Origin: JANLSE01 sp038214135
GTDB taxonomy: Bacteria > Chloroflexota > Chloroflexia > Chloroflexales > Roseiflexaceae
Length of the DNA stretch: 21,433 bases
Direction of reading: 5' to 3'
Assembly (NCBI GenBank): GCA_038214135.1
Contig: JBBQSD010000112.1
Coordinates: 1-21,433, forward strand
Part shown: piece after piece, positions 1-7,239 of the stretch
Numbering within the stretch: position 1 is the first letter of the stretch
How the letters are laid out: each line of letters opens with the position of its first letter
Position numbers and translations under genes: made by a program
Notes under the pieces: generated by a model
The model's database searches: none
The model's input: the letters and a program-made list of their open reading frames with translations, nothing else
What the model was told of the DNA's origin: nothing

Positions 1-1
1 C

Positions 2-2410
2 AGCGGCATAAATCTCACCAATGGCACGTTTGTCTACACGCCCAACGCCAACATCAGCGGTTCCGATAGCTTTACCTATAATGTGTGCGATTTGGGCACC
101 CCTGGAAGTGCCTGCTCCACCGACCAAACCGTCAATGTCACCATCACGCCCGTCAATGATGCACCAGTCGTGACACTGAGCGTTCCGGCGATCAGCTATA
201 CCGAGAATGGTGCAATTGTTACAGTCGATAGCCTTCCAACCGTTACCGATAGCGATTCGCTCAATTTCAATAATGGTTCGCTCAGCGCGAGCATCACCAG
301 CCTGGGTGATAGCGGCGATACCATCACCATTATCGCCAGTGGGAACATCACGCTAGTCGGCAATACGGTTCAGTATTTGGGCAACCCGATTGGTACATTA
401 AGTGGCGGAACAAACGGTACTGCGCTTACTATCACCTTTACCAGCGCGACCGTAACACCTGCTGTGACGGTGGAACTGATCCAGCAACTGCGCTATAACA
501 ACACGCTGGATTCCTTCGCGCAGGGCAGCACAACAGCCAAGGTTATCACTATCGGTGTGAATGATGGTGGCAGCGCACCAAATACCGGCAGCGCCACCCG
601 TGGCCTGAATGTGCTTGGTGTGAATGATGCACCAGTGCTGGATAACACCGGCACCATGATTTTGAATTCCATCTCCGAAAATACAACCCGCAACAACGGC
701 ACGCTGGTCAGCGCAATTATCGCCAGTGCGGGTGGCAATCGAATCACCGATCTAGACACCGGCGCGCTGCGAGGCATTGCTGTGATCGGAGCCGATACGA
801 CAAATGGCATCTGGCAATTCTCGATCAATGGCGGAACAAGCTGGACGGCGTTTGGCAGCCTGAGTCCAACGAATGCAACCCTGCTCTCACCAAGCGCAGT
901 CGTTCGCTTTGTACCAACCCCAAATTTCAATGGCATTGTCGACCCTGGCATTACGTTTGTTGCCTGGGATCAGACGAGTGGCAGCAATGGTGCAACAGGA
1001 ATCGATAGCACTCCAGGTGGTGGGACGAGCGCCTTTAGTGGCAGCGCTACCACCGAAACAGCCTCGATCTCAGTTGTTGGTGTTAATCAGGCCCCAGTGC
1101 TGGATAATACTGGAACCATGACACTTGCACCAATTGTAGAGGATGTTGTAGCTGCATCGAACCCTGGAACATTGATCAGCACGATACTTGCCAGCGCGGG
1201 TGGCACACGCATCACCGACCCAGACACAGGGGCATTGCAGGGCATTGCTATCATCGATATCGCTGCAACGAATGGAACATGGCAGTTTTCAATCGATGGC
1301 GGAACGAACTGGACACTTATCACGGCACCATCTGATAGTGCAGCCGTTTTGCTCGCCTCCGACGGCCAAACGCGGGTGCGGTTCCTGCCAAATCCAAATT
1401 ACAACGGCATTGTTGATCCAGGCATCACCTTCCGAGCCTGGGACCAGACCAGCGGTGCCAATGGTGCAACCCTGGTTGATGTCTCCTTCAATGGGGATCC
1501 AACGGCCTTCAGTACTGCCGCTGAAACAGCTTCAATAACCATTACATCCGTCAACGACGCACCGACTGCTAACGACGATACGGCCAACATTCCCAAGAAT
1601 AGCCCAAATACCAGCATCGACGTTCTGGCCAACGATAGCATTCTTCCCGATACTGGTGAAACTCTGGTGATCACATCTGTCAGCCCTGCTCAGCACGGAA
1701 CCGTGGTGATCGCACCAGGCGGCACGAGCGTTCTGTATAAGCCAACTGCGGATTACAATGGGCCAGATAGCTTCACATATACCATTTCCGATGGCAATGG
1801 CGGCAGCGCCACCGCAACGGTTCGGGTGCAGGTTGGCTTGTTCTATGCCTACTTGCCACTCGTTCTGGGCGAGCCAATCAGGCCAGATTTGGAGATCACC
1901 AACTTCGCGATCACACCAGCCGGACCAAACTATCTATTCAGCGATAAGGTCGAGATCAGTGTTACCATCCGCAACAATGGGACGCTCCCAACCGGCGGGT
2001 TCTACACCGAGCTGTATATTAATCCAAGTGTGCAACCGACCAGGGCTGGAATTCTGTGGAATACCGTCTGTTCGCTCAACCCATGCTATGGCATCACATG
2101 GTATGTTCAGAGCGGCCTCGCAGGCGGCCAGAGCATAACACTCACATCAACGAACTATGCTGCAAGCACACGCTGGACTGGCAGCTTCGCACCAGGGACA
2201 ACTGATGTGTATGTCTATGTCGATAGCTGGAATGGCCCGACAGAACCAGATGGCTTCATCAAGGAGAGTGATGAAACCAACAACAGCGCAGCCATTCATG
2301 GATTACACGTCACTGGGTTTGGTACATCATCCCAGAATACATCGCTTAGAATACCCGAACAGGCGCTAACAACTGATGGCGATCTCCGTCGCGATCAGCC
2401 GCTACGCTAA
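2..2410 (+). CDS. Large cell-surface protein of cadherin/Ig-like repeats with C-terminal CARDB-like domain (5' partial)
   Basis: The frame is already open at base 2, so the gene starts upstream of the window; the GTG at 83 is internal. The visible ~800 residues are Thr/Asn/Gly/Ser-rich and contain no catalytic motif. Junction motifs of the VNDAP/VNQAP type, common between bacterial cadherin-like or Ig-like domains, occur near 150, 620, 1080 and 1550. Two clearly homologous modules of about 155 residues lie at roughly 620-1080 and 1080-1548; both contain DNTGTM, ITDxDTGAL, WQFSI and GIVDPGITF. A further Ig-like module ends in FTYTISDGNGGSA (about 1560-1835). Next comes a YLPLVL segment near 1850, typical of Chloroflexi exported proteins, then a CARDB-like domain (about 1880-2330, with SDETNN near its end). 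A role as an extracellular adhesive or structural protein is inferred from composition and family knowledge. The signal peptide and any anchor lie outside the window or are not evident. Confidence 0.85.
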   Translation, partial: SGINLTNGTFVYTPNANISGSDSFTYNVCDLGTPGSACSTDQTVNVTITPVNDAPVVTLSVPAISYTENGAIVTVDSLPTVTDSDSLNFNNGSLSASITSLGDSGDTITIIASGNITLVGNTVQYLGNPIGTLSGGTNGTALTITFTSATVTPAVTVELIQQLRYNNTLDSFAQGSTTAKVITIGVNDGGSAPNTGSATRGLNVLGVNDAPVLDNTGTMILNSISENTTRNNGTLVSAIIASAGGNRITDLDTGALRGIAVIGADTTNGIWQFSINGGTSWTAFGSLSPTNATLLSPSAVVRFVPTPNFNGIVDPGITFVAWDQTSGSNGATGIDSTPGGGTSAFSGSATTETASISVVGVNQAPVLDNTGTMTLAPIVEDVVAASNPGTLISTILASAGGTRITDPDTGALQGIAIIDIAATNGTWQFSIDGGTNWTLITAPSDSAAVLLASDGQTRVRFLPNPNYNGIVDPGITFRAWDQTSGANGATLVDVSFNGDPTAFSTAAETASITITSVNDAPTANDDTANIPKNSPNTSIDVLANDSILPDTGETLVITSVSPAQHGTVVIAPGGTSVLYKPTADYNGPDSFTYTISDGNGGSATATVRVQVGLFYAYLPLVLGEPIRPDLEITNFAITPAGPNYLFSDKVEISVTIRNNGTLPTGGFYTELYINPSVQPTRAGILWNTVCSLNPCYGITWYVQSGLAGGQSITLTSTNYAASTRWTGSFAPGTTDVYVYVDSWNGPTEPDGFIKESDETNNSAAIHGLHVTGFGTSSQNTSLRIPEQALTTDGDLRRDQPLR

Positions 2411-2426
2411 CGAAAGGAGTTCCCAC

Positions 2427-3314
2427 ATGATCCGACGTGCGATCAGCTTCTGTATGGTTGCAGCGGGCATGCTGATGCTCGTGGCAGGGCTGGGGGCATT
2501 CATGCCCCTTGCCCCAGCCAGCGCTCAATCGGTGCCCCAACCAACGCCACGGCCGGCGCTACCGCCTGATGATCAGGGCAAAAGTAGTTCCAAATCCACA
2601 GATGATATGGGCCATATCACTGGAACCGTGATCGACCAAGTAAGTAATGCGCCAATACCGAATGCAACGGTGCGAGTTGGCGACCAAACGATTATTGCAG
2701 ATGCGAATGGCAACTACGATCTATGGATAGCGGTTGGAACCTATACTGTTGGGTTTGTCGCGCCAAACGGCACACTAGCACAAACGTATAGTGTCGATAT
2801 TCCAGCCAACACCATTGTGATCCGCCATCTCATGGGAACGAGTGCTGTACCTGCGCTCCCAGCGGCAACGGCGATTCCAACCAGTGTTCCAGCGGCTGTG
2901 ATTGCTGCTCCAACGCAGATTGCAGCACCAATTGAACCAACAACACAGAGCCAGGCAGTAGCCCCAATTGTACCAGCACGCCTACCACGCACCGCTGGCA
3001 ATCCATTGGTCGCCCTCGAATCCTGGTTCTGGGTAAGCCTTGGCATTGCACTGCTTGTTGGCGGCTTGCTGATCGCATCGCGTGCCGATTCGCTGCGTGC
3101 TCCAGCACGAGCCTTAGCAAACTACGCCCATGGATCACCAAGCATGGCTGCCGATGCAGCAGCACTGCTTGCAGCATTACTGACAACAGAGATTCGGGCG
3201 GCATCGCCGAGCGAGGATACGCTCCTGCAAGCGTTGCTCACCACCAATACGCAGCGACGCCGGGCCGCGCAGGAGATCCTCGCCGATCTGCTTAGCCAAC
3301 CATTACGTGCGTAG
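2427..3314 (+). CDS. Secreted, single-pass membrane protein with carboxypeptidase-regulatory-like domain and LPxTA-like motif
   Basis: The ATG at 2427 is preceded by AAAGGAG at 2413-2419 and begins a good signal peptide: RR, a hydrophobic core, and a probable cut after ASA at residue 33. This start is preferred to the upstream in-frame codon at 2376, which lies inside the previous gene. Residues about 63-138 match a carboxypeptidase-regulatory-like beta-sandwich (GTVID...PIPNATVRVGD...TIIADANGNYDL...GTYTVGF). A Pro/Ala/Thr-rich linker (about 140-185) leads to LPRTAG at 186-191, a transmembrane segment (about 199-217), an Arg, and a helical tail of about 78 residues. The LPRTA plus hydrophobic plus Arg order resembles a sortase signal, but the tail is far longer than usual, so stable membrane anchoring is equally likely. 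It lies 16 nt after the surface-protein gene and is probably co-transcribed with it. The specific function is unknown. Confidence 0.8.
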   Translation: MIRRAISFCMVAAGMLMLVAGLGAFMPLAPASAQSVPQPTPRPALPPDDQGKSSSKSTDDMGHITGTVIDQVSNAPIPNATVRVGDQTIIADANGNYDLWIAVGTYTVGFVAPNGTLAQTYSVDIPANTIVIRHLMGTSAVPALPAATAIPTSVPAAVIAAPTQIAAPIEPTTQSQAVAPIVPARLPRTAGNPLVALESWFWVSLGIALLVGGLLIASRADSLRAPARALANYAHGSPSMAADAAALLAALLTTEIRAASPSEDTLLQALLTTNTQRRRAAQEILADLLSQPLRA

Positions 3315-3333
3315 GAGTCAGGGTTCGCAGGGA

Positions 3334-3347
3334 CGCGATATATCGCG
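3334..3347. repeat. 14-bp perfect palindrome CGCGATATATCGCG, copy 1
   Basis: CGCGATATATCGCG is self-complementary and sits just after the stop of the membrane-protein gene. The flanking GGA on the left matches the longer copy at 20186-20205, so the two are members of one dispersed palindrome family. Copy 1 has lost symmetry on its right arm (CTC instead of TCC). Confidence 0.75.
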
Positions 3348-3359
3348 CTCGTACTATTT

Positions 3360-3396
3360 TGCTAGGATGGGAGGGCTTTGCCTTCCCATCCTAGCA
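3360..3396. terminator. Strong 17-bp hairpin between convergent genes (probable bidirectional terminator)
   Basis: TGCTAGGATGGGAGGGC (3360-3376) pairs with 3380-3396 over 17 positions with one G-T wobble, leaving a TTT loop. On the plus strand it is followed by TTTAT. It lies 45 nt after the plus-strand stop at 3314 and 4 nt beyond the minus-strand stop at 3401. The U-tract is short, so efficiency is uncertain, but position and stem strength fit a shared terminator. Confidence 0.75.
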
Positions 3397-3400
3397 TTTA

Positions 3401-4747
3401 TCATTCAAGAATGATGGCCAGCACCTCATCGCGCTTCTGTTCCATCTCAGCCCGATCAAGCGATTCGAGATTGAGGCGCATGAGCGGTTCGGTGTTGGAT
3501 GCACGCACATTGAAATGCCAGGTCGGGTACGTAACGGAGATACCATCCATATGCTCGATCTGCCCATCGGCATAGCGCTGCGCCAGTTCCTCCATTTTGG
3601 CTTTTGGATCAGCGACTGTTGAGTTGATCTCGCCCGAGATGAAATATTTGGCTTCAAGCTGAGCCAGCAATGCCGACATTGGTTTGCCAGTTTTGGCGAT
3701 CATCTCCATAATCAGCAGCGATGGAATCAGGCCCGAATCGGCATAGTTGAAATCCTGGAAATAATAGTGGCCAGTCACTTCACCACCGAATAGCGCCTGT
3801 TCATTGGCCATGCGGCGCTTGATGAAGGCATGCCCAACCCGTTCCATCAGCGGTGTACCACCATCGGCGCTGATCAGATCGCGCACCGCCCACGACGCCC
3901 GCACATCATAGACAATCTTGCTGCCCGGTTTCTTCGTCAGCAGATATTGACCAAGCAGTGCCGTCATATAATCGCCCGCAACGAATTGGCCACGGTCGTC
4001 GATCGTAAAGAAGCGATCCCCATCACCATCGAAGGCAAAACCAGCAGCGGCACCCTCCGAAACAACTCGTGCCTCAAGTTCAGCACGATTGGCTGGTTGC
4101 AATGGATCGAGGCCATGGTTGGGCAAATTGCCATCTGGATCGAGGTACATTCCAACCAGCGTCACCGGCAAGCGCTCATAGACCCGTTTGAGGATTGGGC
4201 CAACGGTTCCGTTGCCAGTATCGGCGATGACCTTTAGATTGGCTCCTTGGAGAAGCTCAATATCAATCAAGCCAAGCACTGCATCAATAAACTGTTCGGA
4301 AAGATCGGCGGTGCTGATTGTACCCTTCTTGGTCGCTGGCGCGAAATCATCCGTCTCCACAATCCGGCGTAGATCCTGAATTCCCTCGTTCCCACTCAGC
4401 AAATACGGCATCTGGCGAACCATCTTGAACCCGTTGTACTGCTTGGGGTTGTGTGAGGCCGTGACCATCATCCCTGGCAGGCCATATTCCGAACACGCAA
4501 AATAGAATTGATCGGTGCTGACGAGGCCAATGTTGATCACATCGGCTCCTTGATCGGTAATACCACGTGTCACCTGCTCAAAGATTGATGGGCCGGAAAG
4601 ACGCATGTCGTGGCCAACAATGACCTTTTCCGCTTGCAGGAAGGTGACGAAGGCCCGCCCAATCGCATAGGCACCTTCCTCATTCAGTTCCGTCGGGTAG
4701 ACGCCGCGAATATCGTAGGCTTTGAAGATCCCTGGGTTGATCTGCAT
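3401..4747 (-). CDS. Phosphomannomutase/phosphoglucomutase (alpha-D-phosphohexomutase family)
   Basis: This cytoplasmic enzyme interconverts hexose-6-phosphate and hexose-1-phosphate, supplying mannose-1-P or glucose-1-P for nucleotide sugars and glycans. All four family signatures are visible: the phosphoserine loop TASHNP (residues 96-101, catalytic Ser98), the Mg-binding loop DGDGDR (240-245), the sugar-specificity loop GGEVTGH (321-327) and the phosphate-binding loop RASNTEPLMR (415-424). The 448-residue length is typical of the bacterial PMM/PGM (ManB/AlgC-like) subgroup. The start MQINPG at 4747 is chosen because GAAGGAG lies 7 nt upstream on the minus strand; an in-frame ATG at 4780 has no such site. 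Motifs do not decide between mannose and glucose preference, so no symbol is given. It is divergent from infC and convergent with the membrane-protein gene. Confidence 0.95.
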   Translation of the reverse strand: MQINPGIFKAYDIRGVYPTELNEEGAYAIGRAFVTFLQAEKVIVGHDMRLSGPSIFEQVTRGITDQGADVINIGLVSTDQFYFACSEYGLPGMMVTASHNPKQYNGFKMVRQMPYLLSGNEGIQDLRRIVETDDFAPATKKGTISTADLSEQFIDAVLGLIDIELLQGANLKVIADTGNGTVGPILKRVYERLPVTLVGMYLDPDGNLPNHGLDPLQPANRAELEARVVSEGAAAGFAFDGDGDRFFTIDDRGQFVAGDYMTALLGQYLLTKKPGSKIVYDVRASWAVRDLISADGGTPLMERVGHAFIKRRMANEQALFGGEVTGHYYFQDFNYADSGLIPSLLIMEMIAKTGKPMSALLAQLEAKYFISGEINSTVADPKAKMEELAQRYADGQIEHMDGISVTYPTWHFNVRASNTEPLMRLNLESLDRAEMEQKRDEVLAIILE

Positions 4748-4800
4748 GCCAATACTCCTTCGCCACATATAAGAATTCAATACCGATTGTATGCAAAACG

Positions 4801-4829
4801 ATTGTACTTTGGGCTGCCCAATCGTGCAA
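4801..4829 (-). promoter_or_regulatory. Sigma70-type promoter for the phosphohexomutase gene
   Basis: On the minus strand TTGCAC (4829-4824) is followed after 17 nt by TACAAT (4806-4801). The start codon at 4747 lies about 50 nt downstream. The element sits back to back with the infC promoter. Confidence 0.65.
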
Positions 4830-4834
4830 TATGG

Positions 4835-4863
4835 TTGACGGATCAGCTGAGCAATGCTATACT
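4835..4863 (+). promoter_or_regulatory. Sigma70-type promoter of the infC operon
   Basis: TTGACG (4835-4840) and TATACT (4858-4863) are separated by exactly 17 nt. Transcription would start near 4870, giving a leader of about 65 nt before infC. This leader contains a small CACCC/GGGTG hairpin (4877-4881 with 4888-4892). Confidence 0.75.
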
Positions 4864-4933
4864 ACCCGTCACGTTACACCCCTGGCAGGGTGGGTATAGT
4901 ATTGTCTGTTGAGTGCTCGGAAGGAGTGCTGCA

Positions 4934-5698
4934 ATAAAGGATCGGCTTCGAATTAATAATCGTATCCGCGCGCGCGAGGTACGCCTGATCGATGAGAACG
5001 GGGCGCAGGTTGGCGTGGTGAATCTGCGTGAGGCGCTAATGATGGCTGAGGAGCGCGGGCTTGATCTTGTCGAGGTTGCGCCAAACGCCATACCGCCGGT
5101 GTGCCGTGTAATGGATTATGGAAAGTTCCGTTACGAGCAGACCAAGAAGGAGCGGGAGGCGCGCAAGCACCAGAAGCAAATCGAGATGAAAGAGGTGCGC
5201 CTCAAGCCCAAGACCGATGATCATGATCTTGGTGTGAAATCGCGGCAGGCGCGCAAGTTTCTGGTCAGCGGCGACAAAGTCAAGTTCACGGTGAAGTTTC
5301 GTGGGCGTGAGATCTTCCACCCGGACATCGGCATGGCCATGTTAGAGCAGATGGCTGAGGAATTGCGCGACATTGGCACCATCGAGCAGAAGCCATTGAT
5401 GGAAGGGCGTTCGCTCACACTGTTGTTGGCACCAAATGCTAAAGCAAAAGCCCTGCAAGCACAGCTGCAGCGTGCCGCAGCTCAGGCTCGTGCCGATAAA
5501 GCAGCTGCCGATCCAAAGGCTGCCCCAGTGGCAGCAGTCGCAGCAGAAACTGCCGATATCGAGGATATTGACGATATCGAGGATATTGACGATATTGATG
5601 ATGTGGATCTTGACGACGACGATATTGACGATCTTGACGACGACGATATTGATGATGACGATGATGACGACGATATCGAGAAACAAGACAAGGAATAG
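4934..5698 (+). CDS. infC: Translation initiation factor IF-3, with ATA start and long acidic C-terminal tail
   Basis: IF-3 binds the 30S subunit, checks start codon and initiator tRNA, and prevents premature 50S joining. The N-domain is recognisable (RINNRIRAREVRLIDENG, residues 7-23; PPVCRVMDYGKF, 54-65), followed by the helical linker and the C-domain (VKFRGREIFHPDIG, 120-133; LLLAPNAK, 163-170). The proposed start is ATA at 4934, seven nt after AAGGAG (4921-4926). The only nearby canonical codon, GTG at 4913, lies upstream of that ribosome site and has none of its own. Rare start codons are a known feature of infC, where IF-3 represses its own translation. From this start the protein has 254 residues against a usual ~170-180. 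The excess is an Ala-rich stretch (about 169-206) and an almost pure Asp/Ile/Glu tail (about 208-254). It heads infC-rpmI-rplT. Confidence 0.96.
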   Translation: MKDRLRINNRIRAREVRLIDENGAQVGVVNLREALMMAEERGLDLVEVAPNAIPPVCRVMDYGKFRYEQTKKEREARKHQKQIEMKEVRLKPKTDDHDLGVKSRQARKFLVSGDKVKFTVKFRGREIFHPDIGMAMLEQMAEELRDIGTIEQKPLMEGRSLTLLLAPNAKAKALQAQLQRAAAQARADKAAADPKAAPVAAVAAETADIEDIDDIEDIDDIDDVDLDDDDIDDLDDDDIDDDDDDDDIEKQDKE

Positions 5699-5704
5699 AC
5701 CCTC

Positions 5705-5917
5705 ATGCCGAAAATGAAGACCCATAAAGGAACTGCCAAGCGTTTTACTTTCACTGGAAGTGGTAAGCTGGTTCGCATGCAAGGTCGCCGCGGCCATTTC
5801 CGTCGCCGCAAGGCCATTCGCTTGTTGCAACAGCTCGACAAAATGAAGCCAATTCATAAGACGGTGCAGCGGCGGATCAAGATCGCACTGCCCTATGGTG
5901 TCAAGCACGCCCGTTAA
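5705..5917 (+). CDS. rpmI: Ribosomal protein bL35
   Basis: The 70-residue basic protein begins MPKMKTHKGTAKRF and contains the family pattern TGSGK, HFRRRK and RRIKIALPYG. It is a component of the large ribosomal subunit. The ATG at 5705 lies 6 nt after the infC stop, and AAGGA at the end of infC serves as ribosome-binding site, suggesting coupled translation. In other bacteria L20 represses this operon by binding rpmI leader RNA; no specific L20 site was identified here. Confidence 0.97.
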   Translation: MPKMKTHKGTAKRFTFTGSGKLVRMQGRRGHFRRRKAIRLLQQLDKMKPIHKTVQRRIKIALPYGVKHAR

Positions 5918-5971
5918 TTGTAGCCGACTCGACAGCAATACTGTTCTAGTGATACAGATAGGATTTAGACA

Positions 5972-6325
5972 ATGGCTCGCGTGAAGCGTGGCATGATGGC
6001 GCGGAAGCGTCACAAGAAATTGATGAATCAGGCAAAGGGCTATTGGGGCAGCCGCAGCCGGCGTTTCCGAGTAGCTCGCCAGACGGTCATGAAGGCACTT
6101 TCGTATGCCTACCGCGACCGACGTAACCGCAAACGGGATTTCCGCAAGCTGTGGATCATTCGTATCAATGCTGCTGCCCGGTTGCACGGCCTTTCCTATA
6201 GCCGCTTGATCAATGGTTTGAAGATAGCTGGGATCGAGATGGATCGTAAGATCCTGGCCGATATGGCAGTTCGCGATCCAGCGAGCTTTACACGCGTTGT
6301 GGAGCAGATCCAGCGCGCGGGATGA
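5972..6325 (+). CDS. rplT: Ribosomal protein bL20
   Basis: The 117-residue basic protein starts MARVKRGMMARKRHKK and has the family features AKGYWGSRSRRFRVARQ, YAYRDRR and NAAARLHGLSYSRLI. It is an early-assembly protein of the 50S subunit and, in several bacteria, the autorepressor of infC-rpmI-rplT. The 54-nt gap after rpmI contains an AGGA about 9 nt before the ATG. The last four bases overlap the next gene (ATGA). Confidence 0.97.
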   Translation: MARVKRGMMARKRHKKLMNQAKGYWGSRSRRFRVARQTVMKALSYAYRDRRNRKRDFRKLWIIRINAAARLHGLSYSRLINGLKIAGIEMDRKILADMAVRDPASFTRVVEQIQRAG

Positions 6326-7110
6326 TTTCAAGCCCAACAAATCCAACGATTAAACGTATCCGCTCGCTGGCTGCCGACCGCAAGGAACGACGCCGCGAGC
6401 GGTTATTTATACTCGAAGGGGTGCGCTTAGTTGCCGATGCATTGGGCCATGATGCTGAACTCGTGTTGGCATTGTATGTACCCGAACAGCTTGCAACAAC
6501 GCCCCATGGGCAGGCATTGGCAGCGCAACTAGAAGAACTTCGATACGCACATGTCGTTACGCCGCCCGTGCTTGCCGCCGCCGCCGATACGGTTCACCCA
6601 CAGGGTGTTATTGCACTGGCCCGTTGGCCTGTTGTGTCGCCTGGTATTCCAGGGCTGATCGTTGTTGTGGAAGCGGCTCAAGATCCCGGAAACCTTGGGA
6701 CACTGTTGCGTAGCGCAGAGGCAGCAGGAATCGCACAATTGATCTGTACTAGCGGTACGGTCGATATCTACAGCCCCAAGGTTGTGCGGGCTGCCATGGG
6801 GGCACACTTCCGCCTTGCGATTGAGCAAGATCTCGGATGGGAGGCGGTTGCCGAACGGCTTTCCGTGGTTGATCATGTGTATGCAGCTGAAGCTGACGCA
6901 ACCATGCCCTATTATGCAGCCGATTGGCGCCAACCAAGCGCGATCCTGCTGGGCAGCGAAGCCCACGGATTGAGTGAGGAAGCGCTGGCGTATGCAACTC
7001 GAACGATTGGAATACCAATGCGCGGTGGTGCTGAGTCGCTCAATCTTGCAGTGGCGGGCAGTGTGATTGTGTTCGAGGCGCTGCGGCAGCGGATGCGCGG
7101 GCGGACATAG
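6322..7110 (+). CDS. SpoU/TrmH-family (SPOUT) RNA 2'-O-methyltransferase
   Basis: This is an S-adenosylmethionine-dependent methyltransferase likely acting on rRNA or tRNA ribose. The N-terminal substrate-binding domain (about 5-105) begins with NPTIKRIRSLAADRKERR...FILEGVRLV, as in RlmB/TsnR-like proteins. The knotted SPOUT domain has motif 1 DPGNLGTLLRSAEAAG (121-136) with the conserved Asn and Arg, then SPKVVRAAMGAHFRL (151-165), motif 2 LLGSEAHGL (209-217) and motif 3 IPMRGGAESLNLAVAGSVI (231-249). Length 262 is typical. The start overlaps rplT by 4 nt, so it is the fourth gene of the infC operon, consistent with rRNA modification tied to ribosome synthesis. The exact target nucleotide cannot be told from sequence. 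Confidence 0.93.
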   Translation: MISSPTNPTIKRIRSLAADRKERRRERLFILEGVRLVADALGHDAELVLALYVPEQLATTPHGQALAAQLEELRYAHVVTPPVLAAAADTVHPQGVIALARWPVVSPGIPGLIVVVEAAQDPGNLGTLLRSAEAAGIAQLICTSGTVDIYSPKVVRAAMGAHFRLAIEQDLGWEAVAERLSVVDHVYAAEADATMPYYAADWRQPSAILLGSEAHGLSEEALAYATRTIGIPMRGGAESLNLAVAGSVIVFEALRQRMRGRT

Positions 7111-7132
7111 CCGAGAACTGAGAACCAAGAAC
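7111..7132 (+). repeat. Short GAGAAC/CAAGAAC dispersed-repeat fragment
   Basis: Immediately after the methyltransferase stop, CCGAGAACTGAGAACC and AAGAAC repeat the vocabulary of the hydrophilic blocks inside the glycosyltransferase-like gene (about 9501-9600 and 10192-10255). It appears to be a remnant of the same repeat family. Confidence 0.5.
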
Positions 7133-7160
7133 TTTTTGTGTATCAGGGTGCCGAGCACAA

Positions 7161-7206
7161 AGTGGGGGTTTGGGGCACAGCCCCCGAAAAATTTCCCACT
7201 CTTTTT
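7161..7206 (+). terminator. Probable intrinsic terminator of the infC operon
   Basis: AGTGGG (7161-7166) pairs with CCCACT (7195-7200), and an inner stem GGGGC/GCCCC (7172-7176 with 7180-7184) carries an ACA loop. The structure is followed by CTTTTT (7201-7206). The internal region between the two stems pairs imperfectly, so efficiency is uncertain. It lies just upstream of the pheS promoter and shares its T-run with it. Confidence 0.55.
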
Positions 7207-7233
7207 ACAAATCCGGTAGGATTGCTATACAAT
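7204..7233 (+). promoter_or_regulatory. Promoter of the pheS T-box transcript
   Basis: TTTACA (7204-7209) and TACAAT (7228-7233) are 18 nt apart; the overlapping TATACA at 7226 would give 16 nt. Transcription from about 7240 would place the whole T-box structure at the 5' end of the RNA. Confidence 0.6.
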
Positions 7234-7239
7234 AGAAGA

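Noticed and set aside
4913..4915. GTG as the infC start
   Set aside because: It lies upstream of the only good ribosome-binding site and adds residues not expected in IF-3; ATA at 4934 fits better.
5342..6346. 334-codon open frame on the minus strand across infC, rpmI and rplT
   Set aside because: It is antisense to three well-identified conserved genes and its middle is the mirror of the Asp-rich repeat (Val/Ile-rich low complexity). No domain is recognisable.
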